Notes: generated from the letters alone by a model not told the origin. A stretch of 64,000 bases of DNA from Albula goreensis (GCA_022829145.1 CM040764.1:1736001-1800000); one strand, 5' to 3'; numbered from the stretch's first letter, positions 13,401-26,958 are shown. Made by a program: numbers and translations.

Positions 13401-13904
13401 GTCCACATCACTCTGTGACAGCCAATCACGGCTCCATTTACATACCGCCTGTAATCCAATAGGCAAAGGGTAGCATGATGGAGGACGAAATCCCTACTTC
13501 CAAGATTTAAGGCTCTGTCCATGCATCATATTTGCCACTTAATTCTCCTTCACTTGTCAGACTGCAAGGCTAAATTGGATTTCTGTATTATGACTCATAC
13601 TTGTTAAAAATGTTCCCCGTTTTTCTCTTTTTTTCCCGCCCTTACCGACTTGTTGATCTCTTGCAAGCAGCGCTCTCCTGCCAAAGAGGCACCTGCCACC
13701 TCAAATATGATCCTCTGATCGACATGACGACCAACCTTGCTTCTCTTGTTCACACTGCAGATTCTCCATCAATTACATCCCACCTGTGTTGTCGGAGGGT
13801 GACAAAGTCAGTGTGCTTTCAATATGTGCATCCACAGGTGCCTGGCTGGCAAGAAGTGGCCGCCAGTCAGTGATGAGGCGAACTGTACTGGCTTATTCCC
13901 TGTC

Positions 13905-13990
13905 ATTTTCTGGGCCAACTGGTGCCTCGCCAGTGCGAACCTCCGGCCATAACGGGGCAGCTGGGAATCAGGCATTCAGCTGCAGCACTG
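13905..13990 (-). mobile_element. SINE-like element, copy 1 (partial)
   Basis: On the plus strand it reads CTGGGCCAACTGGTGCCTCG, then GAACCTCCGGCCATAACGG and GCAGCTGGGAATCA, matching the body and box-B-proximal part of the copies at 45918 and 52148. The tRNA-like head is weak here. Confidence 0.55.
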
Positions 13991-16900
13991 AGAAACGAAC
14001 CTTTTCTCCCATTAAATTCTATATTAACATGGGCGACCATTCCTTGCCTTGTTCACTGAAATACGTCAGCTTACTGTGCTCATTTTGAAGTATCTTTTAA
14101 TCCCTGCATGTGGACTGCTCAGTTTTTGAGTGACATTTTGTGGTGGAAACCTTGGCTGGCAAAGACATACAAGAGAAGCATATAAGCTGTAATAGCAACA
14201 GGTACCTCAAACCAAGGGTAAGTACTGTGAGATAGTGAGAGACAGGAACAACAGCTAAGATTTTAGTTAGTAAAGTTCAATAAAGTTATAGCTTCTTTGA
14301 ATAGTTTGATGATAGCTTAGTTATGTGGCTTTCAGGACACATCTGTTTTCTCTGACTGAGATATGGAATTATAGCCATAATATCATATTTCATAAATTAA
14401 AATGAATGAAATGAAGTTAATTGAAAAAAATGAAAATATTTAAGATTCAATTTTTAATGGTAAATGAATGACCATATATGGTAAATTAAAGGCATTCATT
14501 CACATTGGGTGAGGGTCTTAAACTATGCATATTTTACAGAAAACCGTATGAGGATTCTAAAGTATTGCTTCAGCTCATTGTCTTTGCATGTTAGAAAAGT
14601 TCATCATGGCGCTCTGAGGTTCGTAAAGAACAGTGTCGCCCTCTCTTTTCACCACGCTCGAACTCTGGCTTCAGTCATTGATATAACTTTACTCATAAGG
14701 CCATCTGGGAGTGCTTCCCTCTCGCTCATGTTACGCAGAAATTTCGAGGTCAGCACAGTCTGAGGTCCCTTCCGTCGAATGGACCCAAAACGTGAACAAA
14801 GACGGGTAGTAATGCCGTTGCAATCTCTGGCATGGAACGGAATACGGAACAAGACGAAACTTGACAAACTCGTTCCGCTTGCAGAGCTCAAAGCAGCTGA
14901 GGGGCCGTTGAAACGCTTGCTCTGCGATACGTTGCCGACCGGTCATTGAATCGTTACCACTCATGCTGTCCTTCTTGCTTTTTCATATGACATTTTGTTT
15001 CGTTTTGTGTTGTTTTAATCAGTGTAACTTTATGCACTCATTTGTTCAAGGCCAAAAAGCTTTTAGATCTCAACAGGACAAACCTGGTTAAGCAAAGGCA
15101 AACAAACGAATAAATAGATAAATAACGCATAAGAGCGGAAACATGGAACATTTAAAAACAGTAAGTATGGTGTGGCACTCAGTGATAACTACATACTAAC
15201 CAGACACCACCACAATACTTGAATAGTACTTCTCTACGCAAAGATACAAAGTTTTGTTTCAAAAAAGGCATGGCGTAGAAAACTACAGAAAAATCAGGAG
15301 CAAAAAAAAGCTAAGACTGAACTTGTGTCCATTTAATATTAATGTAAGCGTGCAGAATAAAGTGACTCTGACTTTGATAAAAAATCATTTTGTCATTTGA
15401 AATGAATTCATTGAATTGAATGAATTTAAACTGAAGTAGGCTGAGATATCTGCCAATCTCTTCCAACCAGCTGTCAATTACTTTGAGGATATTTACCTCA
15501 CCAAATCCCCACTGGTACCTATTTCAGTTTAAGATATCAACTAATAAGCTCCCTTTAGACCCTATTATAAATTGTACCTGTAGCTGGTCTTTAATCACTA
15601 GTTACTAGTAAATATTTATAAATCACTAGCTGCCATTGCAGGTTTGACCAGTAAAAATGTAATTGTTATCAGAAGCTGCTGTATAGCGCTAGAAATTTTT
15701 CGATGACAAGCTGAGAGAGAGCTGGCTCCAGACTACTGCCACCCATATGATAACGGAAAGTCTTTTTTTCGGGGGCAGAATGAGAACAGCCTGACTCCCT
15801 ACGCATCCTGTTCCGTAACGCTTGGGCAATGTTCTGGAAAGGCTGCTGTGTTTCGCGTTAAGTTGGAGAAGGGGATGAGGTTTTATTTTTTTTTTTCCGA
15901 CTATGAGAAATACGGGGGGAAAGACAGGGCGGGAGTCTCTCGGGTGTTTATTCCGCTTTCCCATCCGCAGCTCCGGAGCCGCGATGCGGTTACCGCGGGC
16001 GATAGGCTGTGGTCAACTGACAAGTATGAAGGAGGATTTAATTGGCTATAGCAGCCATCTCCATGGAAACCAGAGAGGGACAGGAGAAGCATGTGCACTG
16101 TACAGGTCAAACCAACAAACATTTTTTGTGTAGATTTCATCTTGGAGGGAGGAATGATGATATAGACTGCAAAAATTCTGTATATAGGCACAAGGTTACT
16201 GAAGGAGAGTACTCTGCAATGCAAATTCTGTGTTTATACTGTTATCCCTATAAAAAGCACATCAGCCTAAAGAAGGTAATACAACATGCTCAAGGAGCAA
16301 TTGGTATTTCAGCCCAACACCTCCGTTGTTTATATTTTATAATTGAAAATAAAAACGCTGGTCCTCGACACACCGCGCTCAGACAGAGCCCAGTATTAGC
16401 CGCGCTCCGCGCAGCAGGATTCGGATGTGGGAGCTAAATAATGTATTTCTTTGTTTGTTAAGATGGAGCCAGCAGTTGGGCAGGCTTTGATTCGCTGGCC
16501 CGTTGCCAGTGTTACGGGGGTGAAATGGGCGAATCGGAGCTACGCCGCATTTTTATTGCTGCGGTTCTTGCATTGGAGGGGTCCCCTGTGGGGGTGGGGT
16601 GTGGGAAATGGTGGGGGTGATTGACAGGGGATACAATGACCCCCTTTTGTGACATCACTCTGTCAGAGGGATCCCTGGGAACTGAGCTTGAATGTCATTG
16701 GATAAGAACAGCTGGGGGTATAGAAGGCTCAAGATTTCATACTTCCTTGATGTAAAACCTTCTCTATCGAGAACAGGTGATGCAATTAAAAATGCTCTGA
16801 CTGACCTGCAGAATGGGGCGCATTAAGGGGGAGGGCTTGTATTTAACGTTTATTTTAACTCTCTACTTTTCTTAGAAACGTGATCTATATCTTTGTTTTT

Positions 16901-17234
16901 ATTCCTGACAGCACAGGATAAACTGACACAGGAAACAGAGGAGAGAGAGAAGCGATAGCTCAGTGTGGAACCCATGCAGTCACAGTATATGGTGTTTGCA
17001 GAACGGTAAGCTAGACTGCTAAACCGCTGCACACCTATTGCACTCTTGATTAGCAGAAATGAGGAACGATAGCAATGCTAAGTTCAGAGTGGTGACAAAT
17101 TACAAGGGGATGGGAGACGGGGGTTAGGTGGGGTGCTGGTTGGAGGGAATTGGACACCATCTTCCCAGTAAAATTCATAGCCCCTCCCCCTCGAAACCAG
17201 GAGGCGATGTGATTGGCTGGGAGGGATCGCTCAC

Positions 17235-17348
17235 CTTTGTCGCAGGTAGCTCCTCCATAGCTGGCCAGGCAGAGGCAGATGAAGGAGTCGGTCTTCTCGA
17301 TGCAGGTGCCGCCGTTCTGACACGGGTTCGACCTGCAGGCATTGTTCT
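17235..17348 (-). CDS. ncan: ncan exon: EGF-like module
   Basis: A 114-nt exon, the standard lectican EGF exon size, encodes NNACRSNPCQNGGTCIEKTD, SFICLCLASYGGATCDK. The six cysteines have EGF spacing (C-x4-C-x5-C-x8-C-x1-C-x8-C). The acceptor is CTTCTGCAG before 17348 and the donor AAAG/GTGAGC at 17234, both phase 1. The sequence resembles the EGF module just before the C-type lectin domain in neurocan (NPCxNGGTC, CLCLxSYGG). The exon lies about 33 kb downstream of the last mucin-like exon. The following lectin exons should be at lower coordinates but were not recognised within this window. Confidence 0.95.
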
Positions 17349-17484
17349 CTGCAGAAGGAGAGAGACAAAGGTTCAGAGTCCAGATCGCTCTCACCCAAAT
17401 TAAAATTAGCTGCACTATGAGAACCAGAACAATAAGAACATTCAAAGACAAGCACAGGTTATTCAGGCCACTTGGGTCTGTCAT

Positions 17485-18760
17485 TGACCTACAATCTACA
17501 GAGTATCCAGCACTGCATAAAACCTGGTCTTCAACACTCCAAGGGTCTCTGCTTCACCAGGCCAAGCTGTTGAAAGCATTGTCAACTCTGTTTAAAACAA
17601 TGTGCCCTGATCTCAGTTTGGAATTTATCCTTAAAAAATTTCCATCTATGCTGCTTTGTTCTGCAGAAACTCAGCATGAAAAGTCTTTTGTAGCTGACCT
17701 TGTTAAACCTTTTATGAATTTAAAAGCCAGCTTATGAAAAAACAATTTGAATCCCCCTTTTATCTGCTTTTGCTGAGCCAGAATAGGTTAAGCATCCTGA
17801 GATATTCTTAATAACTTTTAAGTTTCACACCAGGAACCAATTTAGTTGCTCTTCTTTGTACTTTTTCGAGGAACATCAAAATTTTTCTTATAGTATGGTG
17901 CCCATAACCTCACACAGAACTCTAAGGCTGGTCCAACTAAGGCATTGTTTAACTTCAATAAAAATAAAACCTTCTTTGATTTACACTAAATTCTTTTTTA
18001 TATATATATCTCAGCATTCTGTTAGCCTTTTTCACTGTCACAACAGTATTCCCAGATCCCAATAAGTTTTGATCAACAATTATTCCAAAGTTTTTTTTTC
18101 AATTTATTATTTAAAAAAAAAATATTATAACTTTGTTCCTCCTATGAAAAACATTTCACTACATTGAATGTGTTTTCCAAGTTTTTTTCTGGATTCTGTT
18201 CTGTTCTTCCTGAACTTTACTTATACTCAACAGTTTGCAAGTTTGCCTGAGTTTTGTATCATCTGCAATTCTAAGTGTTTTGTTACTGACCTCCATGTGA
18301 AGGTCATTTATATAAATATGGAAGGGCAAAGGGCCCAACACTGATCCCTGCGGGACTCCACTTTATGCAAGAGCATGCTCACATAGGATTCCACCTCTGG
18401 TTACTCCGCTATATCTGCCATGTACCAAGCTCCAAAGCCACTCTGTATTACCCCTGTAATTCCTGCTCATTTCATTTTGTATTCACTTTCTATTAACCAC
18501 TCTGTCTAATAAGCCCAAATAAATAGCTAAGCTTCATCCACTTCAAAACACATTGTAGCTTCCATAAAAACATTTGTGGTTTGTTAGGCACTACTTCTTC
18601 CAGCAAAGCCTGTGCTGGCTGTCCCTTAAAATACCAATGTTTACCATGATTAATTCCCTAATTACAGATTAATATAATACAGTATTTAAACTGACAGACC
18701 TTCAATATCATTGCAGACCCTTATCTTATGTATTGGTATCATACTAGTCCTTCTCTCATA
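17485..18760 (-). mobile_element. CR1/L2-like LINE remnant (reverse transcriptase)
   Basis: On the minus strand at 18159-18341 the translation has LGPLPFHIYINDL and then IADDTKL, the RT fingers/palm motifs with a YADD-type box (first residue changed to I). The plus-strand sequence from about 17560 to 18660 follows the antisense pattern of a widespread fish CR1/L2/Rex-like LINE. Frames are broken, so it is inactive. The clade within CR1/L2/Rex cannot be fixed by eye. Confidence 0.75.
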
Positions 18761-19479
18761 TTTGTCTTCATTATATTAATCTTGTCGCTTATTATAATGG
18801 ACATTATATGAGAAGGAAGAATTTGTTTTCAGTTTATAAATTTGCAAATTGTCTACAATTGTAGGAAAAATCAAGTTTTGATGATGGAATGTTGGGATGG
18901 GTCTAAGTAAAGCAGGGCTAAAAGTGCGCGAGCGGGAACACGCACGTACGCATACGCGCACATGCACAGATGGAAAAAGGAAGACTTTGGGGCTGAATTT
19001 CTCTCAGCAAACATAATGTCCACGCCATGAGCACAATAAAGGATTAGGAAATATCTCAGCAAACAAAGACAAAGGGGGCAGAGTGGCACTTGGGGTTTTC
19101 GACACATTCCATATGCCTGTGCTGGTAACCCACATACAGACCAGTGAAAGATTACACTGCCGACAGACATGGGCAAACATGTACAGGAATACAAACACAC
19201 CCACACAGAAGTGCACTCTCTCTCTCTCGCTCTCTCTCACACACACACACACGCACGAACATACTCCACACTGGTGTAAGTGGGTCATGATGGGTCTGGG
19301 GGTAAGAATCACCCCTGTTCCCCAAATTTGTTCCCCACCACAATCCCAGTTTATTACAGATGATCAGAAACACATAAATAGTAAAAATTTAATTTAATCT
19401 GGATTACTGGATTACTAAATCCAGTCATCCCCCCAACTCTTTTAGGCCCAGGTGCAGCTGCCCTCCCCATGTTACACCT

Positions 19480-19642
19480 ATGCACACACACCCACAGATG
19501 CAAGCAAACATACAAGTGCGCGCACACACTCACACAAACACACACTCACTCTTACTCCCTCATACACACACACACACACACACACAGGCATGCATACACA
19601 AACTCTCTCCCTCTCACACACACACACACACACACACACATC

Positions 19643-19673
<31 letters not shown>

Positions 19674-19690
19674 ACACACACACACAAACA

Positions 19691-19767
<77 letters not shown>

Positions 19768-19775
19768 CAAACACA
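19480..19775. repeat. Compound (CA)n/(CT)n microsatellite
   Basis: Long CA runs alternate three or four times with CTCTCTCT runs, ending in a CA tract of more than 50 bases before 19768. A smaller compound repeat of the same type lies at 19210-19255. Confidence 0.95.
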
Positions 19776-20439
19776 CAGCTCCACCCTGGTAAACTGGCTG
19801 GTCTGATGCCTTCCTGGTGAGTAAATACTCAGAGTCTCTCTCTCTCTCTGCCGAACGAGGCCTGTGGGCAAAATCAATCTCAAACACAGACCCTATCCCA
19901 GCATGCCTTGCGTAAGCACCATCTCCGCGACTCTCAGAGGGCTCATTTCAGACAAGTGCCTGTGCTGGAGGAAAGTGGGATTTAAATATGCAGTTTTGAG
20001 ATAAAAAATAAAATAAAATAAACTTCCTGAAAGCAGAAGAGCGACTGAGTGTCATATCGACCCCTTCACCTGCAACAGCAATTGCCGAGACAGCACGAGA
20101 CCAGTTCGGCCACCTGGGCACCACCACTTCTGACAGACCCCTATTAAACAGTGGCTATAACAGAGGCACAGAGGGGCACTGGAGGGAAGCCACAAATAAG
20201 CACTAATAGTTATTTGCCCGCCCAATTTGAAAACCAATCACTTTCTACAGTGTCAATTTCCATGGATTTTACTGTTTAACGGTAGTACATGTTTTTTCGC
20301 TTTATTGATAGTTTACATTTATAGAAATGAAAATGATTTCTCCTATATGCAAACGGTGTCCTGTTGTCAGTCACAAAGGCGTAGTCATGGATTTCTACTG
20401 CTGTTCTGTTTCTATAATGGTACGGCCCGAGTCTAGCAC

Positions 20440-20850
20440 AGGTCAAAAAGTAGTACACTTTGGTGTTTTTGAAATATAATGTAAGTATACAAACGTTATT
20501 ACATGAATTCTTTTACTTTTTGTGCTTAATTTAAAGTATATTTAACATGTACTAAAAATAAATATACTAATTCTGCAATACATAAAGTGGTATTCTAAAA
20601 ATCATACTAAATTGCAAATACTTATAGCGGTAATTTAGTGTACTTATGGAAAGTATACTTATTTTCAGGTCCTTTGTAATACACTATTCGTATGCTTTAA
20701 TAAAGTGCATTTTAATTTCACTTCATGAGAATCGCATTTAAGTATACTTACAAACAGCGCACTTCAATGTTCGTTCATTTTAAGCTGTACTTCAGTGTAC
20801 TTTGAAAATATATACTAAAAAAAGTATATGAAATTGCAAATAGTGCCGGT
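20440..20850. repeat. Palindrome-rich repeat, possible MITE
   Basis: AAGTATACTT occurs as a perfect palindrome at 20651-20660 and 20740-20749. Variants AGTGTACTT, AGTACACTTT and TATACTAAAA recur across 400 bases. The AT-rich palindromic structure suggests a small non-autonomous DNA element. No clear terminal inverted repeats were delimited. Confidence 0.5.
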
Positions 20851-21659
20851 AGGCCTATGTGCTTGGAAGCAACCTCAAACTACACAACCTCAAAATATGG
20901 CTCAATAATCGTTAGCACTTGGCATTCGTTTTGTGATCATATTCCGTTAGCTTTGAATGGGCCTATTATGTCTATTAAACCTATTATGCCTTGCTTCACA
21001 ATAAGAGGTCATTTCGCTGGTGATCGATATTTCTCCTCAAATACCGTGGGAGACTACAAAATGCTTCCTCATAGGAAACATCATCTCCCATGCATCATAT
21101 ATTAATTCTAGTCGCAATAAAAGGATATATGACCTTGAGATTAACATCAGCATAATTGAAAAGGAGCTAAAATTCCACACAAAGAGACCACGACCGCACG
21201 ACGCTTGGAACTGAGCCTACCGCATTGTTAATACCCGAAGCAGAATTTGCTATTCATCGAACTCGAGTAAGATATTACTATGAATGTGAAAGGGCTCCAA
21301 GACTACTTGCCTTGAAACTTAAACACAGTGAATCAATCTCCCACATCAATGCGGTTAAAACAACTTTAGGTGACATTTCCCTAGATCCCCTGGTGATAAG
21401 TAATAACTTTTCAATGTTTTTATGAAGAACGGTACTGTAAACCACTTGCCCCCAACCCCACAGGGGTTATGAATTTTTTCAGCAAGTTAGTCTCTGCTCA
21501 AGTACGTTCCTGAGAAGGCCAAACTCCTTGAAACTCTGATTACTCTTGAGGAACATAAAGTAGCTCTGCAGTCAATGAATAAGGATGAATCTCCTGACAT
21601 GGAGGGGTTTCTACCAGAATTTCTGTTGGAGATATGGGAAATAGTTGGACATTGTCAGT

Positions 21660-22250
21660 AATGCTGTCTGATACAGTGTTTTTCTGTTTTTTTTTACTTT
21701 CACCTTTGTTCGGTTGTTTTCGTATGTTTTGGTTTTTCCGTTTTTTCCCTGTCCATGTGCTTTTTCGTTTCCATGACCCTTTGTGTTCGTCCCGCCTTCC
21801 CGTTACCTGTCTAGCCGATTGTTCATTTATTTCTCCTGCCCTGTTGTTCACCTGTGTCTCGTTTGCTCGTTAGTCCTGTTCATTCATACCCCGTTCGTTC
21901 TTCTGTTAGTCGCGGGTTCGTCTCAGTGTGTTTTCTGCCTGTTACGCCACAAGCCTTTTGATCCTGCCTGTCTGCCCGTTGTTACCGTGTCAGTTTCCTT
22001 TTTTTTTGATTCCTAATTGCCGATTTTGTACCCTTGCTGAGCCTGCCTGTTAACGAACTCCATTGCCCGTTTTGACCACTGCCCTGGACTGTGTTTTTGT
22101 TCTTTTGCCAAGTGTCTCTGGTTTTGACCTCTGCCTGATTGCTGGCTCTGATTTTGGATTTGTGCACTTTACATTTGGCTGCTAAATAAACTCCCGTTTA
22201 TTACTTATCCCTGTCTACGCCTGGGTCTCTCTGAGTTCTGACAGACCTCT
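21660..22250 (+). mobile_element. LTR-like insertion inside the L1 remnant
   Basis: L1 ORF2 similarity stops after NSWTLSVMLSD and resumes at GSFPKDQNTAFIT. The material between is T- and C-rich, with repeated CTGCCTG and TTTTGACC(T/A)CTGCC blocks, an AATAAA at 22186-22191 and an end near CTGAGTTCTGACA. This composition is typical of teleost Gypsy-type LTRs. No internal genes are present, so it could be a solo LTR. Exact ends and a target-site duplication were not resolved. Confidence 0.5.
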
Positions 22251-22487
22251 CATATTAAACTCCATACAACATGCAGTCAAGATGTGGGAGTTTTCCTAAA
22301 GACCAAAACACAGCCTTCATTACTGTATTGCTAAAGAAACAAAAAGACCCAACTGACTGTAATAGCTACTGTCCTTTATCACTTATATCGACCCAGCTGA
22401 AATGATACGCTATAGTTTTAGCTCGCTGTCTCAAACTTTGAATGGATAAACTTAATTATTTGGATCGATCGGACTTAAATTAAAAGG

Positions 22488-22532
22488 GTCTCACATTATC
22501 AAAGGTTGATCTTACCTTTGATAATGTGAGAC
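22488..22532. repeat. Perfect 19-bp inverted repeat, 7-base loop
   Basis: The left arm 22488-22506 and right arm 22514-22532 are exact reverse complements around TGATCTT. The right arm matches the L1 coding sequence (frame reads TFDNVRRL). The left arm looks like a reversed copy of it. Confidence 0.9.
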
Positions 22533-25500
22533 GCCTTATTAATTTAATTTATCTGGGATAACAGAATATACTACGGCACTGTTCTCTTTGGATGCTTACA
22601 AAGTTTTTGATAGATAGATTTTTGGGATTACTTGTAGTTAGTATTAGAAAATTTTGGTATAGGTCCTGGACTTCTTAAAATGATTAAGATTCTTTATACA
22701 TCTCCTCTAGCAACCGTTCAAACAAATTATACTCTCTCCGAACCTTTCCGCCTTCACTGTGGGTCAAGACAGGGTTGCCCACTTTCACATACTCTATTTA
22801 CTTTATCAACAGAACCCCGGGGTCAATTAGTCAGGCAAGATTTTCATATATTTCCAATTACAGTTAGAGACTCTACATAATATAAGCCTTTTTGTTGATG
22901 AAATTCTGCTTTACTTCTCTAAAATACAGGAATCCTTTAACCGAATAGTAGCAGTATTCAGTGAACTCGGAACATTCTCGGGATATAAGACAAATTGGGA
23001 AAAATCTGTTTTAGTTCCTTTAACTACAGTGACTTGCAATACCCCCATTCCACCAACAATCCCTGTAAAATGGCAGAGGGAAATCTTTATCTAGCTCTAT
23101 ATCCAGGTATTCACTGATCTGGATGTTGTAGTAGGAGAACGTTACAATGCTATCAAAAAAGCCACTGCCTTTGAGTTGAACAGATGGACATCTCCCAACC
23201 TTTCCTTGCAGGCACGGGTGTCAATCATAAAAAAGAATATATTAGAAAGGCTACATTTTTAATTTTCTCTCCTTCCTCTCCTTTTGAAAACTAAAATCTT
23301 TTATGATACAGCTTTTATGGAATAATAAGAGACGCCGCATCACACTATCAGTATTACAAAAAACTTGGTGGTCTTTCTGTCTCCAACCTCAAACAATATT
23401 ATTGGTCTTTTCAATTACGCTCGTTCAACATTTGGTTAGATAGTAATTCTTCTCTCCTTTGGCGACAAATTGAACAAACACTGTTTGTCCCATAAAGACT
23501 AGAAGACCTTTTGCAGGCACTCAAATTAAATCTGCTCATTAAAATTTTATCCCTATTATTTCCAATACACTGAAAATGTGGTATTCTGTTGAGAGGCATA
23601 TTAACTATAATAGTAAATTTTGTGATCTATCATCCATTTGGAATAATCACCATATCCTTGCTGATTCTAACCTGTTTGACTACCCCCATGGTCAGAAAAA
23701 AGGTATTATTGAAAGATATCTATAATAACAACGGCTTATGCACTTTTCAAGAGCTGAAGACTAATTACTCCCAGATTTTCATTTTTTATGTATTTGTGTT
23801 TGAGATCTTTTCCTAAAACCATATGGTGTACCACGGGATCATCCATTACCCCAACATCCAGTTTGTAAGCAGACTGTTTCTCATATTCCATCAGCTGGAA
23901 TGGTTTGCAACATATATATATATATATGAATCTTACATTAATGTAACAAATTGGTGTTACAATTGTATGAGATAAAGTGAGGAAGACTTATGGTGTTGAG
24001 GTGGAATGGGAATCAGTGTGGTTCAATGTATTCTCATCATTCAAAAATCGGGCACACCAGTTAATACACTTTAAACTTGTTCACAAAGTATATGCAACTA
24101 TTAATAAAGGATACCAAATGAAGCTGATACAGTCTCCCAGTTGCAGTAAATGTAATACGAGTCAAGGCACATATATGCATATGTTTCGGGAATGCCAATA
24201 TATTTCCATATTTTGGTCACGTATTTCAATATTTCCTTGCAAAATTCTTACTCACTGATACCCCATTTCTGCCCAGTACATTCCTATTTAATGTCTTCAG
24301 CTCTCTTTCTGTAAGTAATTTTAAATGTAAGGTGTTTTGGCTGCCTTAACAGCCAGAAAAATAAAACAAAAAAAGCAACGATTCTGTTATCATGGTTTAA
24401 ACAGAAAGCTCAGTAGCTTGTATTAACAAATCACGGCCTTCTACCGTACAAGCTTAGGACAAGATAATTTGTGATATAAATGCATTGCATAGGATAAATC
24501 TCTACGATATTTAAGTAGATGTGATTGTATCTCTGTTTCTTTTAATTCAATCCGTTATCATTTTTGTCAAGTTTTCTTTTATCTTGTATTCTCGTATAAC
24601 TCAGTCGATATTATCATTTTTGTTTTGTTATTCTACATTGCAATTGTTGTTGTGCTTTCTCATATCAAAACAATAAAAAAACTGACCACAAAAAAAAAGA
24701 GTACAGATCTACCACCAGCTAATTAGACCAACAGACAAATATAAGGATTCACTGCAGTTGCCATAGCGCAGTATCCCTGGGCTACACTCCACACCTCATT
24801 CATTCCATGCCCCAATGAGTTCAGACTGCTCTGAAGTCCAAAGAGGGACCAGCGCACTATTATATAAGTGTGGCGAATAAATTGGCCACTCACTGCGTAT
24901 ATACACATACACATAACTGCAGCTCAATGTTCCATTATTGACACTCACAGAGAGTGATTTCCCAGCTTAACTGGGAGGGCATGATAAGTACGCGTTCCCC
25001 TTGAATGAACTTCGAGTAGCATATTTACCGGGCTGTATAAATGCAAGTGAGGCATAACGTGGGTGGGGTGGGGTAGGGGATGGGTGTCAGCACGGAATAA
25101 CACTGTTTCTGAAGCATCCATCCAGCTGCGACACTCGCACCTGCGGCTCTGAAGCGTAAGTGGGCGTCGGGGCTATCGGAGACTGGGAACGGATGGTTGC
25201 CGGTGACGGGATAAGCAAGAGAGACAATGGGCCAAATCCAATCAAACACGCTCAGTCTCTCGGGTTTGCAGATACGGTACGATACAAAGAAAAGGTCGGT
25301 GGAAAGGGGAGTTAATTTTCAGAGAGCTGATGCAGAAAAAAGCGCTAATGGGGTCTTGATTACCATCAGTTTGATTATCGATTCATTAACACTAATGTTC
25401 ACAGCTACAAAATAACAGTACCAAAAACTGCAGAAAAACAGCCTCAAAAAGTCTAAAAACAGCAGAAAAGAATGGCGACACTAATCTGAGTACGGATTCT

Positions 25501-26344
25501 AATCAATTTAGGGTTTAAATATTTTTAATTGGTGTATTTTCTTCTTTCTAAAAATGCAGTCACCCAACCAGCTACTGGAGCCGATGCGCCCCTATTTACC
25601 TTGCTTCCATGTGATTACTAGTCTTTCTGCGCAGCGACTGCGCAGCTCACCTGCCGCTATGCAGATTCGAGAGGGCAACAGCTGGCAGGAAGCGCTGCGG
25701 AGAGTGCGCATTTCTAATCTGAGATCTCTCGAATCAGCGGAAGACTTTAAAGCGACAGAAAGGACCCAGGAGTCAATGAGCCATTTCAAATTGGGAAGAG
25801 GAAAGAAAATTGGAGGATGTCGTTGATAAAAGCAGAAGGAAATAAAAGACGGAGCGCAGGCTGAGAGGAGCGAGAGGAGTCGGCTGCCGTTTGATTGGGC
25901 GGCGTAGCGCCATGGAAACGGCGCAGCAAAGACGGAGGGCTGCGCACCTCGATGGAGAGCTGACATGGAAGCCTCGGGAATTTTTAACTGATGTGGTGCT
26001 AATTCGCGGCTCAGGTAGAATCACCGAGACCGCTTGAAAGAAGAGCCTTTGGCAAATTTCGCTAAAAGCAAACGGCCTCTGCTAAGACCAAAAATCCTCC
26101 AACATGTTCTTATATGTGGGCTGACATAAAGAGCTGAAGGCCTGAGGAGCTCCAGGCTGCATGAAAGCCCTTACAGGAAAGACAGGGAGAGATAGACAGA
26201 GAGAGTAAAAGAATATCACATTTTACCGTTACCATTATTATAACCACGGTGTCTAATTAATTGTACACTAATATCAAGTCGCTGTTATGCTTTGGCTATG
26301 TTTACAGCAAGTGTAGCATGCCAGACAGTATTGAACTGACTGGA

Positions 26345-26500
26345 TTTGAGAGAAAAAAAGAAAGAGAGTGTCAGGGAAGGGGGAGAGCGAGAGAGGAAGA
26401 GAAAGAGTCAAAGGAAGAGAGGGAAAATGAACAAGACAACAGGAGTGAAAGAAGAAAAAGAATGCAAATGGAAAGAGGGAGAGAGAGAGACACACAGAGA
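26345..26500. repeat. Purine-rich (GA-rich) tract
   Basis: Almost entirely A and G on the plus strand with GAGAGA runs. A similar tract lies at 26700-26760. No coding periodicity is evident. Confidence 0.8.
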
Positions 26501-26958
26501 GTACGAAAGCATATTTTAATTTAGTGCCATTTGTGACATCACTCTATTACCATTTAACATTTGAAGAATAAATTACACTCAAGCAGTGGAGAGTGGGAGT
26601 GTTTCTGCTGATTGTCTCCGCTGTAATTGCTGTGGCAAAAAAAAAAAGTGAATAGTCCTGTCAGTTCAACGAGAAATGCCTTATGGATCGCAACTGAGAA
26701 AACCCACGGGCTGGGAGAGGGAGAGAAACGAAAAAGACAGAGACAGAAAGAGAGAGATAGCACTAACGTGAAAGAGACAGTTGTCATCTCAATCAACTAC
26801 TTTTCAGATCAACATATTTTATTGTGCCAATTAACAGCAGCGCCAGAAAAAAAGGAAATTTGAATTCATTTAACTTTATTTCGCAAGGAGTAACCCTGTA
26901 GAAAAACCTTGTGAGAAAAAAAGACGTGTGTAACCCTGGTGTGTGACAACCTGAATGT

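Larger units (their letters stand above)
1..17234. other. Region downstream of the EGF exon
   Basis: This should contain the following ncan intron and possibly lectin exons, but I found no sequence with the expected WxKFQGxCY, WIGLNDR or CNYxLPYxC blocks on the minus strand. Apart from the listed repeats, stretches 3340-4870, 5010-7010, 7080-9950, 10440-13900 and 14000-17230 show no supported gene. A 54-base exon-like segment at 5975-6028 is treated as a finding only. Confidence 0.65.
20870..24710 (+). mobile_element. L1-clade LINE remnant (ORF2)
   Basis: Scattered frames spell fish L1 ORF2: LEINISIIEKELKFH and AEFAIHRTRVRYYYE near 21140-21290, GSRQGCPLS of the reverse transcriptase (RT) near 22758, SLFVDEILLYFSKIQESFN just after, and a C-terminal region at 24010-24260 with SCSKCNTSQG and HMFREC, the cysteine-histidine motif. 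Many stops and frameshifts show it is dead. An A-rich tail near 24690-24705 marks the 3' end. The element is interrupted by an LTR-like block at about 21660-22250. The 5' boundary is approximate. Confidence 0.85.

Noticed and set aside
25554-26024. Overlapping ORFs in a GC-rich stretch
   Set aside because: Open frames on both strands with no domain; explained by local base composition.
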